NCBI RefSeq assembly: GCF_010093535.1 | Contig: NW_022985175.1 | Location: forward strand, 868,001-932,000 | Reading direction: 5' to 3' | Length of the DNA: 64,000 bases | Source of the DNA: Lindgomyces ingoldianus | Lineage: Eukaryota; Ascomycota; Dothideomycetes; Pleosporales; Lindgomycetaceae | Part shown: in pieces, positions 35,269 through 48,280 of the stretch | How the letters are laid out: every line of letters begins with the position of its first letter | Numbering within the stretch: the first letter of the stretch is position 1 | The notes under the pieces: generated by a model | Databases searched by the model: none | Told to the model about the DNA's origin: nothing | What the model saw: only the letters and a program-made list of their open reading frames with translations | Made by a program: the position numbers and the translations under genes

Positions 35269-38133
35269 GCATTCATGCTATCATCCAGAAGTGAGGATAA
35301 AGAGTGCAGGTGCCATAAGGTGAGTATAAAAGGAAGGGGAGTGCGAAAAGGTCGGTCAGGTAAGCTCAAGCTAGAAAAGTGCTGATTTCGGGTCTGTTCT
35401 TGGGATGTGTTGAGTGTAGATCTCATTACGTTGCAATCGAGATTACATCTGATTTTGATATCTATTTTCAGTACCATCAATTATTGGTGTTCCTCTCCCC
35501 ATCGATGTTCCCAAACTCCGCGTTTCGTACATGCGACCATCCAATGATCGCCACATTGCTCACCTATCATCAACCTACTTCATCCCCTTCTTCTCTAGTC
35601 TCACACATTTCTTGATTATTCACAGCCTTGTGTTTGGCCCGCTGGTCGGTGTTGCTATTTTGAGATTAGGTGAGAAAGTAGGTGGTGCATATTCGTTCCA
35701 GCCCGCCTCATTAAGGTGCACAGCCTCCTCACCTCGCCCTCCTTTAATTTATTCGCGAAGGGAAATTGTTGATTATCATTGCATCCTCTTACATTTCTAT
35801 AGGCTCATTCAAATATTGTTCCAATGACTATATCAGATATTAGTCACTTATCATTATCTACTACATGAAGGCCAGTTCAGACATCGCGTCACTGTTCAAA
35901 AGGCGCGATTATACGAGATGTGAGAACATAACGCTGAACGCTAAAAGTGGTCAATTGGTGATTTTCACTCAACCATGGGGCCAAGGGGATGGTCAAGGGG
36001 ATCTAGTATCCTCTTTACCAGACACTTCCTCGTTTCGTCATATGTAGTAGCATGGAGTGTATCTGGAGACGTCATGAACCTCAAGCATTACTTGCTTCTA
36101 CGTCTGCAATGTTTCTTAGCCGCATATCAACCGCCAAATTACTTTATCTGACCGTGGGGCAACTGCTGCCGTGTTATAGGAGGCAGATATTAACCTTCTC
36201 ACTAAATTTGCCACTCCTTCATACCTCAGCATCAGATCGTTAAGCTTTCGGCCCCATCACACTTCACCCCACATTCACATCTCTTCTAGTTCTCCCTCCC
36301 CTCAGCATATAGTTTACCCTCTCTGGGTTACGCTCATGCAATAACGGCGATGATTAAGATGATCATGTTGCTGCAAGGCGGACGTCGCGCAGGAGTCCGG
36401 AGGTCATGGTGTCTACTTGCCCAACTGTCTCAGCCATGTCAATATTGCAGGTCAATGTATCCACTCAAAAAGGTGCTTACCTTTCATTCCCTTGCTTGAA
36501 GTTCTCCTGAAACGGTAAAGCGGGCTCGTTTCGATTACGCTGCATAACGGGAGGATGGTTTTAGCAACTTTCCTTCAATTGGGTTCTGACGTTGATGGCC
36601 TTGCTGCACGTTCCCGGGCCGCTATTCTCGGAGGTTTGCCTGATTTGGATAATTGAAGGCGTACTATGGGGATAGAGTATTGTTACGTTTACTCGCGCGA
36701 GTGTGTCTTGAATGAATTAAAACCGAATTGAACCAATTACTACATGCTGCTGCAAATCATAGAGCGTAATTAGAGGAAGATAGGTATCTCTGTCTATCTT
36801 CAGGGTCAAGGAAGACTCTAAAAGTATAAGATTTATGCTTCGAAGTTGACTCTCGTCATCTATCTGATGATACATGCCGGTTTACATCAAGAAATGGGGA
36901 TATGGGTAGACTCCTGCTGGATGGTGAACTCCACGCTGACCTCCAAATTCCGAATAATACATCTCTACCTTCACCGCTTCTGCTGTGTACCGATCAGCAA
37001 TTACCATGATACCCGTTTCGAACAGCATGCATACCTAGGCGAGACCCTCAAGCTTATCACCAAAACTCAGTGCAGCACAGCCTCATCCATCCCCATCTCT
37101 AACAGCCAGGACACCATCTATCCAATTTCTCTAACACTTCTCCTGCATACCATCCTTATTACGCGTCTCCCTCTAGCTGTCACCTCATTTCCCAGGCCCT
37201 CGATCATCCGCGGCCCCGACGCAGGCCGGCTATATCACGATTGCCCAATCTAGCAATCCGTCATTCGGTGATTGGCTGATCTGCACTAACGTGGCACAGG
37301 GACCCAGAAATGGCCCCCAACCGTTCTTCCTTAACGCTGTAACGGACCTCGGGAAGCTTGCGAGTTGATATCACATGGGCCTACTTCTCTGGAAGAACGC
37401 CTTACGAGCTTAACATGCATGGGTTGGCGCTGGAATCAGCCTTGCGATGCAGACGTCACGTTTTTGCATTTTCAAATTCACGACGCTATTGGGACGGTAG
37501 TTTGGGTTTTCATTGTCGCGCGCGTCAATTGGACGGATGGAATATTAGCGCCGACCGTATCGTATGTGTAGCTATCGCTGAAGGCAGATTTAGGGGTTTG
37601 AGGTGGATGAATTCGTGTGTCGTAGTGAAAGTGAAGGATTCGTGCTTGCGGTAAGAGTTGCAGCATCGCTGGCAAATGCTCACTCAGGGGACGCCAGGAA
37701 CGCCTCCGAGATGCACAGGAGGAAATGGAAGGCCAGAGACTAGCGGATAGGCATCAAGTCCAATGGGAAATCACAGTAGCAAGTGAAAACTCCACGTTCA
37801 TCGTAGCAGCATATTGTAGAAACTTCGGTGAAAATATGACTATATCCATTCGAAGTCTTCGTTCCATCATACACTTGACCAGTCCGTTGATGCTATCTCC
37901 ATATCCATACAACCACGAAATCTTCCAACCTAATTTTCCAAAGTGAATAGTATCAAGCGAGGGTATCAATGTTGTGAATCGAACAAAACAGCGGCAGAAG
38001 TCCGCAGGGACGTCGGCTTCAGAATTAAATGAATCAGACCTTTCGTCCATTGCCCCCAGAATTGAATCATTTCTTCCCTTCTTCACAGACCAGCCACCAC
38101 AATCAAACTCAATGTAGGTCCATGGGCAGTGTC
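35269..38133. other. Gene-poor stretch
   Basis: There are 2.9 kb without a defensible gene. Open frames up to 135 codons begin at non-ATG codons or lack any domain. No repeats were recognised. Confidence 0.5.
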
Positions 38134-39324
38134 TCAGCGTCCCCTCCATCCTCTTGAGTTATTCCACCTAGCTTCTAATTCCCTAGCTCGATCGGTCGCC
38201 TCTCGCCTCCTCATTGCGTTCATTTCCGCCTGACTTTGCGCATAATCGGGCAATTCATCCTCAGCCTCTTCTTCCTCACTTAACCCTAATCTTTCTAATT
38301 CCAGGTTGATGACATTCATGTTGGGAGTCAAATGAGACTGCACATTAGGATCCAGACGTGGTAGGGCCGATGCTGTCATTTGAGAATCTGTAGGCTGAGG
38401 TGGAATGAAGTCATAGCCCATAGTTTGCCATCCGCCGACAGGGTGAGTTTGAGAGGGTTGGGCCGCGGGAGGGTTTTGTAGTGGGATTGGTATTCGGTCA
38501 TTTTGGCGGCCGCGACCGAAGAGGGAGCCTTGGAGGCGTGGTGGGCTATTTGGGGAGAGCGTGTCGAAGCCTCCACCTCCGTCTGAAAGTCCACTAGTGG
38601 CTTCTACGAAAAGATGGAATTCAGATGCATCCTCGAAGGGCTCGGTTGGTGATAACCAGGTATGGGGTCGCGGTCTATCTGAGATGGAGTCGCGAGTCGT
38701 TGCACTGGAAGGTGTACTCGTCTCCGGGAAGGTGCGACGGGCGCGAGGAGGTTGTGGTTCGAAATACGCATTAGTAGAGGATGACCGCTGAGGGTAGGTT
38801 TGGGGCTGAGTAGGCGTCGACATATTTACGGTGGTGGAATGGGCGCGAGCGAGGATAGGGACTTGGGATGAAGCCTGAGAGTACTCCGCAGGTGAAGAGG
38901 GCATGCTGCGGGAAGATGGCTGCTGGTAATAATACTGATATGGCGTGGGGCTCAAGTTCCCGTTAGCGGACGAAGAGCGTTGGTGGTTCTGGTAGGGTTC
39001 AGGCTGGAGGTGGGACGGATCAAGCTGGTCTGAGGGCCGGCGCCGGATTAAGGAGCGCAGCGAAGCCGGCTTGCGCTTCTTCTTCTCGGACTCGGGGGAG
39101 GGTGGTAGCGGCTTATTGACAGCTGTAGTCGTAGATATTAATGGTATCGGTGGAAATCGACTTGGTGATGCAGATCTGCGGAAGCTATGCCGAGTTGACG
39201 TTGCTTGGTATGCCGACTGCTCTGGACCCCGAGTCTGTTGGTGCTCCCGCCTCGCACTACTAGGCATTGAAAACCATAGCTCCGCATCGTCGTTTCTGCT
39301 CTTTGGCCTTGGTGGATGTGCCAT
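38134..39324 (-). CDS. Ser/Pro-rich hypothetical protein with acidic-basic C-terminal helix
   Basis: One exon of 396 residues from the ATG at 39324 (MAHPPRPKSRNDDAELWF). The frame stays open 234 bases further upstream, and a CTGCAG acceptor-like site lies shortly before the chosen ATG, so a 5' intron is possible. The sequence is mostly disordered and rich in Ser, Pro, Gln and Arg, with many RSxS-like sites. The last 60 residues look conserved: ELERLGLSEEEEAEDELPDY, then a charged helix ending in a tryptophan-rich tip (WNNSRGWRGR). No membrane segment is visible. The pattern is typical of unnamed Pezizomycotina proteins; I cannot give a function. Confidence 0.6.
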   Translation of the reverse strand: MAHPPRPKSRNDDAELWFSMPSSARREHQQTRGPEQSAYQATSTRHSFRRSASPSRFPPIPLISTTTAVNKPLPPSPESEKKKRKPASLRSLIRRRPSDQLDPSHLQPEPYQNHQRSSSANGNLSPTPYQYYYQQPSSRSMPSSPAEYSQASSQVPILARAHSTTVNMSTPTQPQTYPQRSSSTNAYFEPQPPRARRTFPETSTPSSATTRDSISDRPRPHTWLSPTEPFEDASEFHLFVEATSGLSDGGGGFDTLSPNSPPRLQGSLFGRGRQNDRIPIPLQNPPAAQPSQTHPVGGWQTMGYDFIPPQPTDSQMTASALPRLDPNVQSHLTPNMNVINLELERLGLSEEEEAEDELPDYAQSQAEMNAMRRREATDRARELEARWNNSRGWRGR

Positions 39325-42300
39325 ACGCTCCTCCTCATGGGCAAGGTCGCGGTCGACCTGCAGAAACAGGTAACTCGATGAAAGTAACGAAAACGCAGTC
39401 GACGATAGGTCTTCAGGTTTATAGTTGGCGAGCGAAGTCGGTGTGGTCAGCAGGTGGGCGCTGGGTAGCATTCTAAAAGAGCTGTGGTTGGTTATGTGTG
39501 CGTATTTGAGGCTGGAGCTGTGCCGTCCACCCTGGCAGGGGGTCGGAAAGCCGGGCAACTTTAAGAGCGTGGTCTGCAGATGCAGTAGGCAGCGGAAATG
39601 GCTGCGCTACTGCAAACAGGCGAAATTTCAGGCAATTTAAAATTCTACGCTGTTTGTATATCCTGGGTTAAGCAGCGTGGATCCGGGAACGTGGTATGTA
39701 AAGGTGGGACAGGAGGGATGGATATCGGGGGGATTAGCTGAGAGGCGTCGATGGTGGCAGTGGTGGCATTGCAGGGTTAACGGGCGGGATGTGCAATGCT
39801 GATATGTGTCGACTGCGGGAAAGGAGGAATGAGAATAGAAGGTAATACAAGATACTTGGTTTTTCCGTCTGAGGAGCGTTCTCACAGCAGACAAAGAGGC
39901 GGAGGCGGAAGAAGGATGGTCATTGCCTCAGACGGAGGAGAGAGACGCCTCATCGGAAATTGCAACGAAACAAGCTATTATCTGGGTCGTCGTATTTCTG
40001 GTCGTGGACTGAAGGATTGGGGCACATTGTTGGTTAGGACCAAGGGCCATGCTCGATTGAGGCTTGAGATGTGAGGAGAGCGGGAGGCCCAGCTACGGCC
40101 TGTCCGGTGGCCCTGGCAGGTGGACCTGATACACATGATACCTACCTCGTACCTTGACTTGAACGGTGAGGCTCAGGACGCACGCAGCGCTTCAGGGCAG
40201 TCAGCCATTCTCGCCTCAGTGCAGATTGCAAGCAGACGCTCGGCACAGGGCTGCGAAGGCAGCTAGTTTCGTGCAGGTGCTGGCGGTTGAGTCGCGCTTG
40301 GCGGGGTGCAGTCAGGAGGTCTGAAGCTTAGTTTAGGACGGTGGATGCGGCGGGCGATCAGCCAAGACTAGATGCGTGCACAGCCTCTCGCTTGTCTATA
40401 TATAGTTACTTTAGTCCTTCTTCGGTATAGTCGCTAACTCGGAGCCGAAGCATCCCTGCCCGCTCAGCATCTCCCACTTCGCATCTTGGCCGGAACCTGT
40501 TTCCGGCGAGGGCCCCATCGCGAGACCTCAGGGTCAACAAAATTTACAACTGCCACATCTGGGATTTCGTGGGGAAAGCTCTGACGTCGCCAGGGCTCTG
40601 GCTGGTCATCATATCAACCATCTCGACCCATGCTCACGATACATCAACCGCTGTGGCCCGCGCACGCGTGGGAACCAAAGGAGGATAAGGAAGTTCGCCG
40701 CACATTGTTGCAGCATGGCTTGAAACACATGGTCACCTCCGCCACTCCAATTGAGTGCTGAATGTGTCAAGTTCTGCACGCGAGAATAACGCCGCTTGCC
40801 ACTCCGATGTAGCCTGCTTCTCTTTGTGCATGCCGAGTTCTAATTACTCCTTTTCCGTAGACGAGAATTCAATAGACTGGTCGATTCCCTATGAGCAGCC
40901 GCAAGATATTGTTGAAGATTAGGCAAGGCTGACTCTGGCCTTTGCCAATTCATTCGTCCTACAATCACAGCCTCGCCTATCGATTCCAGCAACAGAGGAT
41001 CATTTGAGGCCTGTTGGTTTAGTCAGGCATGGAAATCCTCCATTCAGCCACTGCTGCACGATTCTCCTGAAGTTCTGAGTTCCCTACTTCCTCCCTCCGC
41101 TTGCCCCGTGAATGTCGAAAACCTGGATCGGAGCACGCAGGGACTGGAAATAGATCGTGTAGTTGCCACGATGCCACCCTGACAACATGACGAGACAAGA
41201 AGCGTTGTGGTTGTTCCATGGTCACTTTGCGCTGACAGGTTAAGCTTCAGTTACCGTTGCACCACTATTCCCTGTGGTGGCAATTCTGCCAGCCAAGACG
41301 CCGATTGCCTCAGGGCGACTACCGTCGCGCTCCCGATCAGAAAAGGCTCCGAAAGGAAAGGCGAATTCTTAGATGTGTGAGTGACTATTCACCTGCAATA
41401 TTCATCAAAAGAAGGTATTTGATCCCGGTTACGAATGATAAAACGAGTTATTGTCCGAATCCATGAAGATCCAGAGAAGCGACGTTGACACAACTTTCAA
41501 ACAACAGTTCCCAAGTTCGCGGTGTCTTGGGGCTAAGTTTCCCAAGACCAGGGAACAGGATCAACAAGCCCGTGGGCTTTCATTTGTGTTGCCTCCGATC
41601 CTCGGAACGGGAACTAACCACATTCACTATTGATGTTCCAAAGTATCAATTAGCCGGATGGTCAAATCCGAGCATGGGCCAAAATCCTAACGAGACCTAT
41701 ACCTTTTCTGCGTAGATTATTGAAAGAGCATTCGCAGGAGCTCTCAGAATCTTGCAAGGATGTAATATGAAGCGCTATTCCTATTACCGACTCCTTGCGC
41801 CATGCAGGAAACCGTTGAGGATCTAGGATGAGGGAGTGAATCCTACGAGGCTGATTTTGTTGTACGACCATGTCTTCCCTCCTGATTGCTGTAGAATATT
41901 CAAAAGCGGGTCTCAGGCCCTATACATGCAGCTCTATGGATGAAGGAACGATGGAACAAGGGTTATCAGGAACGCGCGAGCGGAAGAGCATTAATCCACT
42001 GGATGGCGCATGGAACTCCTTCATCGCCTTCACGTACGTTAAGGAAGTACAGATTATCGAATTCATCTAATCGTACGCAAGGACCCCAAAGGACAGGGAG
42101 GAATACTCCGGATTGCATAGGATCAATCTGACATGAGCGAGCCCAGCTCTTTCCACATTCGTCGCACGTGACTCGTTCGTTCATGCGTTTGCCGAGGTAC
42201 ACAGAGACTCAACAAGCCTGCTCATTCTCAACGGGTTCCTATCCTTCCATGGGCAATTAGTACTATTGTAGATTTTAGAACGATTTTGCTTAATTACTTT

Positions 42301-44304
42301 TTATAGGTAGTTACACATAACTATAGGCTTTCAAGTTTCTCTCACGCTGTTCCAGGCCCTGCAACGTTCACTTCTCTGGAGCTTGCGGTAGCTGGTTGTT
42401 CGGTTGTTCGGTGATGCAATTTGCAAAATTAACGGAACTTGGATTCCCCTACATCCGTCTATTTCATACCTCATGCCCCCTTATCGACGGAGTACAAGGC
42501 TCGGTCTACGTCGAAGTTGCGTGATGCATCCGCACAATGCCGCAACCACGGTTGTGCCTTAGACGAAAGCTCAAATTCTTCGCACGAGATGACGCCATGC
42601 TCGGACGGCATGCCTTAAGGATCGGACATCGGTACGCATAACGTCGTTTCATGTCGGCCTGCGCGCACAGTTGGGCCTACGTCAGCTGACAAAAAGCCGA
42701 AGAGCACAGTCTCGGAGATTGCCGGACTGAAAGGAAATGTTGAGGCTGAGGTCGAATACTGGAGATTTGGCGAGAAGGATACGCCACTCCTTAAAGCGTT
42801 GCATGATTCCAGATCGGATGCCTTATAAGCCTACCGATGGAATGGAAGAGAGTCGCACACATGAACTAATGGGGTGCCCCTACAGGAGAACATTGCGATT
42901 AGCCGGAGTAAGTGTGAACGATATCCTTCCCCGTTCGATTTCCATTTTCAGTAGTATTGCTTCGCCTACTTTCCCAATCTCATTCACTAAATACACAGGA
43001 TTCTCGCATCAACGCTTCCATCACAACTGTCATCAAACCAACCGCATTGTGTTACCCCTTTTGGTCACCATCTTTTTCAACGGATCTATTCCTAAAGGAT
43101 CTAAAAAGTCCTCCTTCAGAAACTCCCTGCCCTCTGCGTTGCGACGAGCAGCCTCTGTCCACCTCGCATTTTGTTCTGGCTGATTGGCAAGTCCTCACGA
43201 TTGAAAATAGACGATGGGGGCGTTCTCACACAAATAACATTCCAATGACTCCAAGGTTGAGGTTGTTCAGCATCAGGAGGATATAGGGACAGCATTTTGT
43301 GCGAGAATTTCGTGCTCTTAGGACCTTAATGTAAGTATAGAGAGGGGTGTCATGCGCCTGACAAAGAAGGATGATGTTTCTCTCTTCATACACGCTCACA
43401 GTCATTTGATGCATTTTGAAAGCTGGCCATTGTCGGCTGTGCCCTAAGCACATGGAAACTCATTTTACACATTCTATACTTAGTTAAGATCGATCGGATT
43501 GGTCATATACTTCAGCATTCAGCAAAGCCTTCAGTAGTACGCGATTTCGTGGCACACACCTTCTATAGAGAATATACCGAGCTCGCTCGATGGAGAACCT
43601 ACGGCCCTCATTATTACAACGCCATGCAAGGGGCTTAACTTCTATGGTTTGGTGGAACGCCTACTTCCTATTTTTGTAATGTTCCTCCAGCCCCAGCAGC
43701 AACTGCGCCCGTAGCCCGCCCTCCGGGATCACAAACTGTGCTCAACGGACGCAATGGAAAGAAGAACACAGATTCTTTTGTTTTTCGCGGTTCAATTCCG
43801 TCGTATTAGACAGTGATGGTAAAAGGCGAGATCCTGGTCTCTCATAGCGCTGTTGCTGACAACAACTCTGAGATATAGATTGCTCAACCACAACGCTTTG
43901 CTACACGTCATGAACCTCGTACTATTCGCACTTTCGCCCCTCGCCAAGTCCAACCGCCAATTCTGCTAGTATTATGAAGCGTAGCGTAGAAATCGAGGTT
44001 CGAACTGTTCCCTGGGCATCACTAGCTTCGCGACAATTCATAAGTCTTTGGAGCGCACTCTGTGGCCAACCTGTATGTGCTCCCCCCTATCCTGAAGCTT
44101 CAGAACTATAGGAGAGTATAACCTAGTTAGAACCCTTCTATCCTTTACAGGTTTTAATAGCTGCGGGGTTCGTTCGGGATGTGCGATACACGAAATCTCC
44201 AGCGCTCTTGCGTCCCATTCTACTCTAACAGCACCACCAGTTCGTGTCAAACTGACGATTTACTCATCTGATGCTACCAGTTCTTCTTCCCCCACAGTTC
44301 TACA
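39325..44304. other. Long gene-poor stretch between the last intact gene and the pseudogene
   Basis: There are 5 kb with only short open frames. One small minus-strand frame at 41966-42202 begins with a C2H2-like half (VTCDECGKSWAR) but has no His pair, so it is not called. No tRNA, LTR or terminal inverted repeat was recognised. Confidence 0.5.
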
Positions 44305-45660
44305 ATGTCTGCTTATCCAAACACCAAAACCGACTTCCTCATCGTACGAGCTGGCTCTTCTAGAGCATCTCTCGCCTGTTTCCTCGTTCGCTATGGCAAT
44401 GTTGGCCTTTTTATTGCCTCCCCCCTAGCACCGCTAACATCCCCACGTTCATACGGTCAATCTGGTACGGTCAATCTGGCACGGCCAATCTGCTAGCTCT
44501 CGATTGTCTCCGTGACATCCGGCTCTGAGAAGACGGCGTGAAACTAGGATGCAGTGACGATGCCATTTCTCACTTCTGTTGGTGCGGGTAGATGGCAGGA
44601 GAATATTCACGGGTACATGTGTAGAGAAAACTTCCAGGAGGAATGGGAGACTTTGAGTATGCCCCCCCGTGTCGGTATTTGAATTTGCCGTAGACGTAGA
44701 CTGAGCCTTTGTCAGCGAAGTATGTAATGGACCATGGGTTCAAGGGAGGGGATCTGGGGAGAGGTTTGAATGAAGCAGTACTGATAAAGTTTAAGTGAAG
44801 GTTGACACTAATTTGCTGTCGTTCAAGATAGGTGCTATCTCTCGGAAGTATATTCATCTAGCAAAACACCGCGTCTTAGGAAATCGGTACTACATCATTA
44901 CAAGATTCCTTTCGGATCAGGTGGACGACGCAGGTTTGTTGCCGATTAACTCCAGTTACCATTCACCAATCAACGGAGCACCACCCTGTCCTTCAACGTC
45001 TTTGCTAGGTTGACCTCGCTCATCTTATGCAATACCGACCCTCTCTTCTAAGCTGTGTCCTCAGATTACATTGGTACTATCTGTTTCACAGTACGGTTCG
45101 GATGCTAAAGCCTTGGAACGAATGGATGCTCGTTGCGATTCCCAAAACACCAGTCAGTCCCAAAGCGAAGGAGCGAAGAATGAAGACAGCGTGTGCAAAA
45201 AAGTATTGGTGATCTAAGCGTAAACGCCGAAATCCTAGGACTGAACAAATGGTACGTCAACGAGATATCTGTTGATAAAATATCTAAGGGACGTGTAAAT
45301 ATATAATCCACAGGAAGAACCAAAAGCGTGCTAACGGATTCTAGGTTCTGCTTAGGCGACGCAATCCATAGCTATACGCTCACTGAAGGCCTCGGCAGTA
45401 ATACCTGTATCTAAGATTCCTTCTACTTAGCTAGGAGATACACCTCCTTACAACGGTCTCGCCCTAACCGTACTGCTCGATTTATATAACATATACAGAT
45501 AGCCTATTGCTGCTCAGCTTGCGGAACTGGCTAACGAAATCCTACGCGAGCATGTGGTTGTCTGGAACGTTTCCAGTGTTCTACCAGACCCGCATGCCGC
45601 GGATGAACGGCTCGCCGGCGTGGCCGAGCATCGCCCTCACTCTAACACGAAGGTTCGTAG
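44305..45660 (+). pseudogene. Decayed FAD-dependent aromatic hydroxylase (phenol 2-monooxygenase type)
   Basis: The first 27 codons resemble the FAD-binding N-terminus (TDFLIVRAGSSRASLACFL), but the dinucleotide motif GxGxxG is damaged (RAGSSR). After a local 14-bp triplication the frame shifts. The next stretch continues in one frame from 44488 to about 44760 with family-like pieces (LALDCLRDI, KLGCSDD, MAGEYSRVHV, GDFEYAPPC) broken by at least five in-frame stops, all TAG or TGA. Further pieces are VRMLKPWNEW at about 45090, then FCLGDAIH and EGLGSNTCI at 45351-45412, the conserved GD motif region. Such enzymes hydroxylate phenolic compounds using FAD and NADPH. The copy cannot make a protein. 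An intact paralogue elsewhere in the genome would be expected if RIP caused the decay. Confidence 0.85.
44452..44493 (+). repeat. 14-bp triplication inside the pseudogene
   Basis: TACGGTCAATCTGG occurs twice exactly, then once more as CACGGCCAATCTGC, in direct tandem. It replaces part of the expected FAD-hydroxylase sequence and shifts the frame. Confidence 0.8.
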
Positions 45661-48170
45661 ATAGTAACTTCAGGAGACTGTCGTGAATATCCATAACGAG
45701 GGTCATGGGTTAGAGCTCGCGGTAGGGCAGTGAGGCGATAGCAGAGCCGCGCACACTGTGACGAAGCTAAGCCTTTAAAATACAAAGAGGCTGTGAACGA
45801 AGAAATGTACTACAAATTGTGTGCGTTTTCAGGCAGTTAGCTATCCTCCGTCTGACTCAACTGGACGAACTCGACCAAGGCAGTCTCTATACTTAGTCTC
45901 CCTGTAAAAGGTAAGTTCAGTTTGTTCGCTAGTATTGGAGGCAATCCCTAGAAGGCTGCAGGCACTACTTTAGCCAACGTCTTTGTGTATGGTATTTTTA
46001 AGGTGTTATTGGCGGCAATATAGTTTCTTTCTTACGGATAGAGGGAGTTAGAACGGCCTTAGAAGCAGTAATAATTATTGCTAAGTCAATTAACTGTGAC
46101 GTTGCTATTTAGTATAATTGCTGCAGTGACTAGTGTTTCTAGAACGTCTAGAGAGCTCGGCTTTGACACATTGTTGCTAATATAGTGGCAGATATTTGTT
46201 CAACTCCAAGTAGATAAGTCCTCCAGCAATCCAGTTGCACTGTAGCTTTAGAGAAACAGGCTCCCTAGGAGATAGTTTCCCTTAAAGGCATCAACTCTGT
46301 GCTTCTTCTGGAGGTGGGTTGTGATAATAGGCTGTAGAAGCAACAGCCTTCACAAAATCCTTTGTACCTAGTAATTACAATACTTGCATGTCCAGTTCTT
46401 CAAACGCTTGTTTTCCTCGTTAAACTACCCCAGATCCATGCTGTACTTTTATAGAAAAGACGTCGAAGCCTCCTAGAAAGCCCCTTGAGCGCCATACGCA
46501 ATATGTATTACTTCTGGGCTTCTACTGGAACCTCTAGTCCGGATATTGTCCCCCTTGATATTAAAATTTAGGCCGTTGCTAGGGCGTGAGTCTATAGGAA
46601 ACCTGTAAGAATAGACATTGGCTAGTTAAAGAGCAGGCAAAGAAACACAGAGGATAATGCCTTAAGTTTAAAGCTCCAAGAGCCTCTAGAGGCAGTCTTT
46701 AACATATTAAGGCAAGACCTTGTAACCTGAAACCTTAGAGTACTTAGGCTAGTAATAGCGTACTTTTACTGCACGCTTTTGCTACGCAGAGTTTAGAGGA
46801 GCTTCCACATACTTATGGTGACAATAGAGGCAAGGAGTAGGTAATTTACTGCTCTGTCCTGTCAATAGATAACACGGCTAAAAATAGTACAAATTCTAGT
46901 GTTTTGGCAACTCCGTTCCACAGCAACTCTCGTGCTACTACGCGTGAAAACGCCCTATGAGACCTCTCGAAAACGTTCGCTGCGAACGTGTTATCAAATC
47001 TCCAAGAAATCTATTAGGATATGCGGTTACTGTAGTAATTAACTGTACAGTAACGGAAGGCATTTCACTTTTGTCCTAAGTACTAAGGGATTGTTACTAT
47101 TTGTAATAGTAGCAACAGTAATACGTTCTATTAAACACTAAGTGGGGAGGACGGGGCCTGTGCGGAAAGCTGGAAGAGGTTTTGAGGGCCATTTTGCATC
47201 ATGAGTGAAGGGGTCTCAAGAGCTAGATGGATTAGATCTTTTAAAATGGCAGGATAGTCCACTGAACTTGGTGGAAAAGCTTGTTCAGCAGTTCGAGCTA
47301 CCCCAAACGCTTAGCAAACTGTTCTACAGCGTCATCTACAATCTTCAAATATGTGCAAACCAGAAGGTACAATAATAAACTGTAAGTACGATAGTCTGGA
47401 TATACTACAGCTGACTCTCATTGGCAGAGCAAGTTAAAATGTCAAAATTTTTAGGAAAGGTTGTCACTTTGAAAAAAGCGAAAGCATGATGTACTGCGTC
47501 AAAAGACGCATCGTGGAATATGGCTAGGGGCTATTTGAAGACAGAAATTTGCATGCTATCGGCATTCTCCCTATTTTCAGCGAACGGTTTAAACAAATGG
47601 GTTCTAAACTAGTTATCCCCCTCATTCTGTGATACTGCACTGCACCTGATATCCCGCTTGCTACGTTTCCAAAAGCCCTGAAATCAATAGCTGAGAGTCG
47701 TAAGTCATTACACATACGATACAGAGGTGTAAGACTCACCAACATAAATATGTGAAGTAGAAAAGAGAGAGGGGAAAGGGGGAAAGGCCTGGAAGTTAGG
47801 CGGCGTTAGTAGACCTAGAGAGTTTTTCCAGATAAGTTTAAGTGATCGCGATATCCTGCCGCTTAATGATCAGTATAACGTACCTCACAGGCGAGTTAGT
47901 CACTTGTGCTAAGCCCCCACTAAAACTACTCTAATAGTTATAGTAAAGTAATTAAAAGTAGATAGTAGGAATTTAAAGCACTAATACTATAAAAAGAATA
48001 CTATACTTTAAGACTAGGTTATTATAGTCTTTAAAAATAGCTAGATAATAAATAAGCTTAGTTTCTAGTAGCTAAAGTACTTTAACACTTTGTCAGATAT
48101 GCGCACCTACTGTCAAGACAGGAGGAACGCTTGACGAAAGCTGCTACATAGTACGAGCAATAAGCTCGAA
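45661..48170. other. AT-rich relic sequence left of the transposon nest
   Basis: Base composition falls steadily and TA dinucleotides become frequent, as in RIP-affected DNA. No gene could be recognised, although islands of higher GC (45540-45680, 46900-47000, 47520-47760) probably mark old coding pieces. A small inverted repeat (AACGTTCGCTGCGAACGT) lies near 46972. Confidence 0.5.
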
Positions 48171-48280
48171 CAGTATGTTGCTGCAAATTGCTGCATGTTG
48201 CAGCATTTTGCAGCATTTTGCAGCATTTTGCAGCATGTTGCAGCATTTTGCAGCAATTTGCAGCAATTTGCAGCATGTTG
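48171..48280. repeat. 10-bp minisatellite, about 11 units
   Basis: Units of CAGCATTTTG, with variants CAGCATGTTG and CAGCAATTTG, run head to tail and are exactly 10 bp each. Because the unit is not a multiple of three, all three minus frames stay open and give Leu-Gln/Cys-Cys/Ala-rich peptides, which are not taken as genes. Confidence 0.95.

Noticed and set aside
36846..37253. 135-codon open frame
   Set aside because: Begins at a non-ATG codon and shows no domain or codon bias.
37754..38149. 131-codon minus-strand open frame overlapping the end of the next gene
   Set aside because: Overlaps the better supported gene at 38134-39324 out of phase and has no recognisable pattern.
41966..42202. 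C2H2 zinc-finger-like start (CDECGKSWAR)
   Set aside because: Only the Cys half is present; no His pair follows and the frame is short.
43740..43810. tRNA-like B box (GGTTCAATTCC at 43789-43799)
   Set aside because: The T stem is imperfect and no A box, anticodon arm or acceptor stem can be built upstream.
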